Assembly (NCBI GenBank): GCA_023433835.1
Contig: JAEYTW010000456.1
Span: forward strand, 1-11,691
Direction of reading: 5' to 3'
Origin: Pseudomonadota bacterium
GTDB lineage: Bacteria; Pseudomonadota; Alphaproteobacteria; Ferrovibrionales; Ferrovibrionaceae
Length of the DNA stretch: 11,691 nucleotides
Shown here in pieces: positions 6,915-11,691 of this stretch. The first letter of the stretch is position 1, and every line of letters starts with the position of its first letter. The notes beneath the pieces are model-generated. The model saw only the letters and a program-made list of their open reading frames with translations, was not told where the DNA came from and did no database searches. Made by a program: the position numbers and the translations under genes.

Positions 6915-7588
6915 GCGCGCGCGACCGGCTGTTCGCCAATCTCGGCCGTGCCCTCGACGGGGCGCCGGGCCGGGTGGCGATGGACGAGGCCGCCGCGCGG
7001 CTCGACCGCCGCACGCCCAACCTGATCCCCGACCGGGCGCAGGGCACGCGGGAGGAATTGATCGAGCGGTTCATCCATTGGGCCGAGCGGGTGCAGGCGA
7101 CCACCGCGCGGGTCGCGACCCTGGCCGAGGTGCCGGCGGCGGCCGCCGATTTCCTCAACCGCCACAACCTGCCCCAGCGCCTGCGGCTGGCACCCCACCC
7201 GCTGGTCGAAGGGCTGGACTGGTCCAGCCGCCCGCTGATGGAGGTCGCCTCCGGCCGGGCCGAGGCCCATGACCTGTCGTCGCTGGCGCTGGCCTTCGCC
7301 GGCATCGCCGAAACCGGCACGCTGATGCTGCATTCGGGGCCCGAGACGCCGACGACCCTGAACTTCCTGCCGGACAATCACATCGTGCTGTTGCCGGCGC
7401 GCCTGATTGCCGGGTCCTACGAAGCCGCCTGGGCGCGGCTGCGCGAGACGTTCGGCGAGGACTGGCCGCGCACCGTCAACCTGGTGACCGGGCCGTCGCG
7501 CACCGCCGACATCGAACAGGAATTGATTCTGGGGGCCCACGGCCCCCGTCGCCTGCACATCATCATCGTCGATGACGAAGAAGGCTGA
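6911..7588 (+). CDS. lutC: Lactate utilization protein LutC
   Basis: LutC is the third, smaller LUD-domain member of the lactate-oxidation complex; its exact part in electron or substrate handling is not settled. The 225-residue product shows A-F-A-G-I-A-E-T-G-T-L-M-L (ETGT at 134-137), L-P-D-N-H-I-V-L-L at 153-161, and the C-terminal GPSRTADIE (194-202) followed by G-A-H-G-P-R-R-L-H-I-I-I-V, all standard for LutC. The start is a GTG at 6911 overlapping the lutB stop, giving S-A-R-D-R-L as the beginning. Its last 17 bases overlap the start of smr in another frame. No lactate permease or LutR/LldR regulator is visible in the window. Confidence 0.93.
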   Translation: MSARDRLFANLGRALDGAPGRVAMDEAAARLDRRTPNLIPDRAQGTREELIERFIHWAERVQATTARVATLAEVPAAAADFLNRHNLPQRLRLAPHPLVEGLDWSSRPLMEVASGRAEAHDLSSLALAFAGIAETGTLMLHSGPETPTTLNFLPDNHIVLLPARLIAGSYEAAWARLRETFGEDWPRTVNLVTGPSRTADIEQELILGAHGPRRLHIIIVDDEEG

Positions 7589-8165
7589 CCCGGAAGCGCT
7601 CGACGACGCCGCCCTCTGGGATCGCCTGGTCGCCGATGTCGCCCCCCTCCGCCGCCCGGTGCGGGTGCGGGTATCGCCGCCCAAGTCGGAGACGCCGCCC
7701 GTCCATATCGCCACGCCGCCGCGGGTGCGCGCCCCGGCGCCATCGGCGCGCGTGGTGCCGATCCCGCGCGGCGTGCCGCAACCGCCCCCGAAGCAGCCGG
7801 TGCCTTTCGCCGGTATCGACAAGCGCACGGCCGACCGCTTCCGCAAGGGCGAGATGCCGATCGACGGCATCATCGACCTGCACGGCCATACGCTCGACGC
7901 CGCCTTCCGCCTGCTGGAACGCGCCTTGACCCGTGCCGTGGCGGGCGGGCAGCGCTGCCTGCTGATCATCACCGGCAAGGGCGTCGAACGGGCCGAGATG
8001 GACGGTTTCATGCCCTCGGGCCGCGGCGTCCTGCGCGACCTGGTGCCGCGCTGGCTGGCCGACCCGATCAACCGCGACCGCGTGCTGTCGGTCACCCATG
8101 CCAGCCATCGCCACGGCGGCGGCGGCGCCTTCTACGTGCTGATCCGGCGGCGGCGCGAGACGTGA
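7572..8165 (+). CDS. Smr (MutS2-type small domain) protein
   Basis: The 197-residue protein has a long, low-complexity Pro/Arg/Val-rich N-terminal region (about 25-80) and a C-terminal Smr domain (about 97-193). The domain shows IDLHGHT (101-107), the I-T-G-K-G loop (133-137), and G-G-G-G-A-F-Y-V-L at 182-190, the three standard signatures. Smr domains bind or nick nucleic acids; the stand-alone alphaproteobacterial protein has no settled role, so I would not assign DNA repair. The ATG at 7572 lies inside lutC, 17 bases before its stop, which points to coupled translation. From recollection, related genomes have this gene directly after mltA, whereas here lutABC and a small gene lie between. 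It converges on uxs with an 11-base gap. Confidence 0.93.
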   Translation: MTKKADPEALDDAALWDRLVADVAPLRRPVRVRVSPPKSETPPVHIATPPRVRAPAPSARVVPIPRGVPQPPPKQPVPFAGIDKRTADRFRKGEMPIDGIIDLHGHTLDAAFRLLERALTRAVAGGQRCLLIITGKGVERAEMDGFMPSGRGVLRDLVPRWLADPINRDRVLSVTHASHRHGGGGAFYVLIRRRRET

Positions 8166-8169
8166 CGCA

Positions 8170-8186
8170 GGCGGCGTCAGGCCGCC
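8170..8186. terminator. Possible hairpin between convergent smr and uxs
   Basis: GGCGGC (8170-8175) and GCCGCC (8181-8186) form a perfect 6-bp stem around a 5-base loop that contains part of the uxs stop codon. There is no T-run on either strand, so if it acts in termination it would be weak or need Rho. It is short enough to arise by chance in DNA of this composition. Confidence 0.3.
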
Positions 8187-9115
8187 AGCACGTGCCGGAA
8201 ATAGGCGATGGTTTCCTTCAGGCCGTCCTCCAGCGCGACCTTCGGTTGCCAGTCGAGCACGGCGCGGGCCTTGGCGATGTCGGGCTGGCGCTGGACGGGA
8301 TCGTCCGACGGCAGCGGGCGATACTCGATCGCGCTGGCCGAGCCGGTCAGGCGCAGCACGGTCTCGGCGAGATCGCGGATGGTGAGCTCGGCGGGGTTGC
8401 CAAGGTTGATCGGGCCGAGCTCGTGCCCGTGCGCCATCAGGGCCAGCAGGCCGTCGACCAGGTCGTCGACATAGCAGAACGAGCGGGTCTGGCGGCCGTC
8501 GCCGTACAGGGTGATCGGCCGGCCGGCCAGCGCCTGGACGATGAAGTTCGACACGACGCGGCCGTCCTGCGGATGCATGCGGGGGCCGTAGGTGTTGAAG
8601 ATGCGGGCGACGCGAATATCGACGCCGTGCTGGCGGTGGTAATCGAAGAACAAGGTCTCGGCGCAGCGCTTGCCTTCATCGTAGCAGGCGCGCGCGCCGA
8701 TCGGGTTGACGTGGCCCCAGTAGCTTTCCGGTTGCGGATGCAGCTGCGGGTCGCCATAGACCTCGCTGGTCGAGGCCTGCAGGATGCGGGCCTGCCGGCG
8801 CTGGGCGAGATCCAGCATGTTGATGGCGCCGAGCACCGCGGTCTTGACGGTCGCCACCGGCGTGTTCTGGTAATGCACGGGGCTCGCCGGGCAGGCCAGG
8901 TTGAAGATCCGGTCGACCTCGACGAACAGCGGCAGGCCGACATCGTGGCGGATCAGTTCGAAGTTCGGCCGCTGCAGCTGGTGGCGGATGTTGGCTTTGG
9001 AGCCGGTATGGAAATTGTCGAGGCAAAGCACTTCGTCGCCGGCGGCGAGCAGGCGGTCGCAGAGATGGCTGCCGATGAATCCGGCCCCGCCGGTGATCAG
9101 CGTCGTTGCCGTCAT
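8177..9115 (-). CDS. uxs: UDP-glucuronate decarboxylase (UDP-xylose synthase)
   Basis: This extended short-chain dehydrogenase converts UDP-glucuronate to UDP-xylose with bound NAD+, supplying xylose for surface polysaccharides. The 312-residue product begins with the nucleotide-binding motif TGGAGFIGSHL (8-18). It contains N-L-A-C-P-A-S-P-V-H-Y-Q (72-83), which is diagnostic for UXS against other sugar-nucleotide epimerases. It also has the catalytic TSEVYGDP (116-123, with T116 and E118) and YDEGK (Y145, K149). RIFNTYGPRM and YGDGRQTRSFCYVDDLV follow as expected. The ATG at 9115 is preceded on its strand by AGGGAG with a 5-base spacer, so upstream in-frame codons are not used. No UDP-glucose dehydrogenase, glycosyltransferase or other polysaccharide gene is in the window. 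It is divergent from the XRE regulator across 71 bases, so control by that regulator is possible but unproven. Confidence 0.93.
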   Translation of the reverse strand: MTATTLITGGAGFIGSHLCDRLLAAGDEVLCLDNFHTGSKANIRHQLQRPNFELIRHDVGLPLFVEVDRIFNLACPASPVHYQNTPVATVKTAVLGAINMLDLAQRRQARILQASTSEVYGDPQLHPQPESYWGHVNPIGARACYDEGKRCAETLFFDYHRQHGVDIRVARIFNTYGPRMHPQDGRVVSNFIVQALAGRPITLYGDGRQTRSFCYVDDLVDGLLALMAHGHELGPINLGNPAELTIRDLAETVLRLTGSASAIEYRPLPSDDPVQRQPDIAKARAVLDWQPKVALEDGLKETIAYFRHVLAA

Positions 9116-9186
9116 GAATGCTCCCTGGCGCTGCAACCCTGCCACCGGACTACACCGCCGTGCGCGCCGCGGCAAGGGATAGCGCG

Positions 9187-9537
9187 ATGACCCCGTTCGG
9201 GCTGAAACTGCGCGAACTCAGGCGCAACCACGGCGTGTCGCTGAAGGCCATGGCCGAGGCGCTCGAGGTATCGTCGGCCTATCTGTCGGCCCTGGAACAC
9301 GGCCATCGCGGCCGGCCGAGCTGGTGGCTGGTGCAGCGGATCTGCGGCTATTTCCACATCATCTGGGACGATGCCGAGGATCTGCAGCGCCTGGCGCAGA
9401 TATCGCACCCGCGCGTGGTCATCGATACCGCGGGGCTGTCGCCGCAGGCGACCGAGCTTGCCAATCGCCTGGGCCAGGTCATCGGCAAGCTCGACGACGC
9501 GACCATCGCCGACCTGCTGGTCCGCCTGGGGAAGTGA
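9187..9537 (+). CDS. XRE-family helix-turn-helix transcriptional regulator
   Basis: The 116-residue protein starts with a Cro/C1-type helix-turn-helix (about residues 5-60): FGLKLRELRRNHGVSLKAMA, then V-S-S-A-Y-L-S-A-L-E-H-G as the recognition helix, and R-G-R-P-S. A conserved second half follows, containing G-Y-F-H-I-I-W-D-D-A-E-D-L, S-H-P-R-V-V-I-D-T-A-G-L-S-P and A-T-E-L-A-N-R-L. I recognise this combination from a conserved alphaproteobacterial regulator usually found next to smr; its targets are not known to me. The ATG at 9187 has AAGGGA 7 bases upstream and begins at the family N terminus, so the in-frame ATG at 9118 is not preferred. It is divergent from uxs and convergent with hslU. 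Confidence 0.88.
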   Translation: MTPFGLKLRELRRNHGVSLKAMAEALEVSSAYLSALEHGHRGRPSWWLVQRICGYFHIIWDDAEDLQRLAQISHPRVVIDTAGLSPQATELANRLGQVIGKLDDATIADLLVRLGK

Positions 9538-9564
9538 AAGGGCCCCCGATCGGGGGCCCCTGGA
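9538..9564. terminator. Palindromic bidirectional terminator between the XRE regulator and hslU
   Basis: Bases 9540-9559 form a perfect 20-base palindrome (GGGCCCCC, GATC, GGGGGCCC), able to fold as an 8-bp GC stem with a 4-base loop. It lies just after the regulator's stop and 7 bases past the hslU stop. On the minus strand it is followed by TTT, on the plus strand by no T-run, so it suits hslU better. The convergent placement supports a shared terminator. Confidence 0.7.
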
Positions 9565-9566
9565 CG

Positions 9567-10883
9567 TCAGAGGATGAACTTGCCGAGGTCGGTGTTGCGG
9601 GCGATGTCGCCGACATGCTTGCGCACATAGGCGGCGTCGACCTTGACCTCGTCGCCGGCCTGGTCGGCGGCGGTGAAGGAGATATCCTCCAGCACCCGCT
9701 CCAGGATGGTGTGCAGCCGGCGGGCGCCGATGTTCTCGACCGAGGCGTTGACGTCGAAGGCGAGCTCGGCCACCGCGTCGATCGCATCGTCGGCGAAGTC
9801 GAGCGTCACCTGCTCGGTCGCCATCAGCGCGACGTACTGCTTGATCAGGCTGGCCTCCGGCTCGGTCAGGATGCGGCGGAAATCGTCGCGGCTGAGCGGC
9901 TTCAGCTCGACCCGGATCGGCAGGCGGCCCTGCAGTTCGGGCAGCAGGTCCGACGGCTTGGTCAGGTGGAAGGCACCCGAGGCGATGAACAGCACATGAT
10001 CGGTCTTGAACGGCCCGTGCTTGGTGGTCACCGTGGTGCCCTCGATCAGCGGCAGCAGGTCGCGCTGCACGCCCTCGCGGCTGACGTCGCCGCCGCGATG
10101 CTCGGACCGCGCGGTGATCTTGTCGATCTCGTCGATGAAGACGATGCCGTGGTTCTCGGCCAGGTCGATGGCTTCCTTGGTCATCGCTTCCTGGTCGAGC
10201 AGCTTTTCCGACTCCTCGTCGGTCAGCAGCTTGAGGGCATCCTTGACGTGGGTCTTGTGCTTGCGCTTGCGCCCGCCGAAAGCCTTGCCGAACATCTCGC
10301 CCAGATTGACCATGCCCATCTGCGCCCCGGGCATGCCGGGGATGTCGATGGTGGGCATGCCCTGGCCGGCGGTCTCGGCAACCTCGATCTCGACTTCCTT
10401 GTCGTCGAGCGAGCCTTCGCGCAGCATCTTGCGGAACTTCTGGCGCGTCTCGGGCGAGGCCTGCTCGCCGACCAGCGCGGTGATCAGCCGCTCCTCGGCG
10501 GCGAGCTCGGCGCGGGCGCCGACCTCGCGGCGGCGGCGGTCGCGCACCATGCCGATCGCGACTTCGACCAGGTCGCGGCCGATCTGCTCGACATCGCGGC
10601 CGACATAGCCGACCTCGGTGAACTTGGTCGCCTCGACCTTGATGAACGGCGCCTGGGCGAGCTTGGCCAGGCGGCGCGAAATCTCGGTCTTGCCGACGCC
10701 GGTCGGGCCGATCATCAGGATGTTCTTCGGCAGGACCTCGTCCTTCAGCGCGTCGGGCAGCTGCTGGCGGCGCCAGCGGTTGCGCAGCGCGATGGCGACG
10801 GCCTTCTTGGCCTCGGCCTGGCCGACGATGTAGCGGTCAAGCTCGGAGACGATCTCGCGGGGCGAGAATGCGGTGGCGGACAT
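9567..10883 (-). CDS. hslU: ATP-dependent protease ATPase subunit HslU (ClpY)
   Basis: HslU is the hexameric AAA+ unfoldase that feeds substrates into the HslV peptidase. The 438-residue product is full length. Walker A is GPTGVGKT at 59-66, the substrate-gripping pore loop is GYVG at 92-95, the intermediate (I) domain runs from about 110 to 243, Walker B is IVFIDEID at 247-254, and the sensor/arginine region includes DLLPELQGRLPIRV. The conserved C-terminal D-L-G-K-F-I-L, which inserts into HslV to activate it, is intact. The ATG at 10883 lies 3 bases after the hslV stop. A weak GAGAG in the end of hslV may serve as ribosome-binding site. It is the second gene of the hslVU operon and ends at a palindromic terminator. 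Confidence 0.99.
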   Translation of the reverse strand: MSATAFSPREIVSELDRYIVGQAEAKKAVAIALRNRWRRQQLPDALKDEVLPKNILMIGPTGVGKTEISRRLAKLAQAPFIKVEATKFTEVGYVGRDVEQIGRDLVEVAIGMVRDRRRREVGARAELAAEERLITALVGEQASPETRQKFRKMLREGSLDDKEVEIEVAETAGQGMPTIDIPGMPGAQMGMVNLGEMFGKAFGGRKRKHKTHVKDALKLLTDEESEKLLDQEAMTKEAIDLAENHGIVFIDEIDKITARSEHRGGDVSREGVQRDLLPLIEGTTVTTKHGPFKTDHVLFIASGAFHLTKPSDLLPELQGRLPIRVELKPLSRDDFRRILTEPEASLIKQYVALMATEQVTLDFADDAIDAVAELAFDVNASVENIGARRLHTILERVLEDISFTAADQAGDEVKVDAAYVRKHVGDIARNTDLGKFIL

Positions 10884-10886
10884 GAT

Positions 10887-11435
10887 TCACAGACTCTCGA
10901 GCGTGACGTTGCGATTGGTGTAGACGCAGATGTCGGCGGCGATGCCCATCGCCTTGCGGGCGATCGCCTCGGCATCCATGTCTTCGCGGTCGATCAGCGC
11001 CTTGGCCGCCGACAGCGCATAGTTGCCGCCCGAGCCGATGGCGATCAGGCCGTCCTCGGGCTCCAGCACGTCGCCGGTGCCGGTCAGGACCAGCGAGACG
11101 TCCTTGTCGGCCACGGCCATCATCGCTTCCAGACGGCGCAGATAGCGGTCGGTGCGCCAGTCCTTGGCCAGTTCGACCGCGGCGCGCAGGAGCTGGCCGG
11201 GGTGACGCTCGAGCTTGGCTTCCAGCCGCTCGAACAGGGTGAAGGCGTCGGCGGTGGCGCCGGCGAAACCCACCAGGATCGAGCCGTCGCCGAGGCGGCG
11301 GACCTTGCGGGCATTGGACTTGATCACGGTCTGGCCCAGGCTGACCTGGCCATCGCCTGCCACGACCACGCGGCCGTTCTTACGCACCGAAATGATTGTG
11401 GTGCCGTGCCAGACGGGGGTATCGGATTGGGACAT
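10887..11435 (-). CDS. hslV: ATP-dependent protease peptidase subunit HslV (ClpQ)
   Basis: HslV is the proteasome-like peptidase of the HslUV complex, forming a double hexameric ring. The 182-residue precursor has W-H-G-T-T-I-I-S-V-R-K near the N terminus. Removal of the first 11 residues exposes T12 as the catalytic N-terminal threonine. Counting from it, D17 (in AGDGQVSLG) and K33 (in N-A-R-K-V-R-R-L) fall exactly where the family needs them. V-G-F-A-G-A-T-A-D-A-F-T-L-F-E-R-L and G-S-G-G-N-Y-A-L-S-A-A-K-A-L also match. The ATG at 11435 is preceded by AAGGAA about 10 bases upstream. It leads hslVU, with a candidate heat-shock promoter upstream, and is divergent from the methyltransferase-like gene. 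Confidence 0.99.
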   Translation of the reverse strand: MSQSDTPVWHGTTIISVRKNGRVVVAGDGQVSLGQTVIKSNARKVRRLGDGSILVGFAGATADAFTLFERLEAKLERHPGQLLRAAVELAKDWRTDRYLRRLEAMMAVADKDVSLVLTGTGDVLEPEDGLIAIGSGGNYALSAAKALIDREDMDAEAIARKAMGIAADICVYTNRNVTLESL

Positions 11436-11498
11436 CTACTGCAGCTTCCTTTGCGGGCGCCCACTTGGCACGCCCTTGGTCATCGGGATCATGGCTGA

Positions 11499-11527
11499 TA
11501 GATCGGCGAGATCGCGGCGAATTTCAA
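11499..11527 (-). promoter_or_regulatory. Candidate heat-shock (sigma-32/RpoH) promoter for hslVU
   Basis: On the minus strand ATTGAAA (TTGAAA at 11527-11522) is followed after 15 bases by CCGATCTA (11506-11499). Compared with the E. coli sigma-32 pattern (CTTGAAA, 13-17 bases, CCCATnTA) each box has one mismatch. Transcription would start roughly 55 bases before the hslV ATG. hslVU is a classic RpoH target in other bacteria, which supports the call, but the match has not been scored against background. Confidence 0.45.
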
Positions 11528-11543
11528 TCGGTAGCGGCTCGAT

Positions 11544-11691
11544 ATGATGCCGACCCCCAGCGACCGGGCCCGCGGCGCCTATCCGACGCCTGCCCCGCTT
11601 GCCCGCATCCTGGCCGAATTCGCGCTGCGCCATCCCGCCGACCGCCTGCTCGATCCCGGCTGCGGCGCCGGCGCGCTGCTCGCCGCCGCGG
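11544..11691 (+). CDS. N6-adenine DNA methyltransferase-like protein, N-terminal fragment (runs off window)
   Basis: Only 49 codons are present before the window ends. An in-frame TAG at 11532-11534 means translation must begin at the ATG at 11544 or the next codon, ATG 11547. The peptide contains R-G-A-Y-P-T-P-A-P-L-A (residues 10-20), resembling the RGxYYTPxxLA motif X region of amino-type DNA methyltransferases. It also has D-R-L-L-D-P-G-C-G-A-G-A-L-L (33-46), resembling motif I, the S-adenosylmethionine loop, usually VLDPACGSG. This order of motifs (X before I) is typical of N6-adenine methylases of type I, type IIG and BREX-PglX kinds. The second tyrosine of YYTP is proline here and the alanine of DPACG is glycine, so a diverged or non-DNA substrate is possible. 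No strong ribosome-binding site is seen. Confidence 0.68.
   Translation, partial: MMPTPSDRARGAYPTPAPLARILAEFALRHPADRLLDPGCGAGALLAAA

Noticed and set aside
8162..9190. A 342-codon plus-strand open frame covering uxs.
   Set aside because: The minus strand carries a complete UXS with all catalytic residues and a good ribosome-binding site; the plus frame is its shadow.
9324..11498. A 724-codon open frame on the plus strand opposite hslUV.
   Set aside because: It is the antisense shadow of two unmistakable genes, is low-complexity in composition (rich in L, D, G, A, R and H), and shows no recognisable domain; GC-rich DNA produces such frames routinely.
1..11691. CRISPR array, insertion sequences, rRNA or tRNA genes, and riboswitches.
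   Set aside because: Reading through the window showed no regularly spaced repeats, transposase motifs or terminal inverted repeats, and no tRNA cloverleaf. Every gap is under 210 bases and none shows a recognisable riboswitch core.

Overview
This is a GC-rich window with very dense genes: short or overlapping junctions and no gene-free stretch over 300 bases. The gene content and order (aroE-coaE-dnaQ, then opposed secB, then a Tim44-like timA and mltA, later smr and an XRE-type regulator, then hslVU) is that of an alphaproteobacterium. A free-living Rhodospirillales-like lineage is my best guess, from gene order and base composition only. Nearly all of the window is recognisable chromosomal core genome.

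Layout. Bases 1-1730 (+) hold the end of aroE, then coaE and dnaQ, joined by 4-base stop/start overlaps. A strong two-way hairpin terminator (about 1731-1765) separates dnaQ from convergent secB (1789-2280, -). A divergent intergenic region of about 200 bases leads to timA and the lipoprotein transglycosylase mltA (2478-4357, +), again overlapping by 4 bases. Next come a small DUF3606 gene (4439-4678), a complete lutABC lactate-oxidation operon (4729-7588) and smr (7572-8165), whose start lies inside lutC. On the minus strand, uxs (UDP-glucuronate decarboxylase, 8177-9115) converges on smr and diverges from a small XRE-family regulator (9187-9537, +). A 20-base perfect palindrome separates that regulator from the convergent hslVU operon (9567-11435, -), which has a candidate heat-shock promoter upstream. 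Divergent from hslV, the window ends inside the first 49 codons of an apparent N6-adenine DNA methyltransferase.

How the genes relate. The core genes cover shikimate and CoA synthesis, replication proofreading, Sec export chaperoning, membrane and cell-wall maintenance, and ATP-dependent proteolysis. From recollection of related genomes, mltA, smr and the XRE regulator are usually close neighbours. On that view DUF3606-lutABC (between mltA and smr) and uxs (between smr and the regulator) are insertions into a conserved core string.

I did not find a clearly novel system. The best leads are the truncated methyltransferase at the right edge, which could begin a modification or defence locus, the lutABC insertion coupled to smr, and the conserved uncharacterised XRE regulator. 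The first roughly 50 bases look unreliable, because the aroE nucleotide-binding motif is garbled there.
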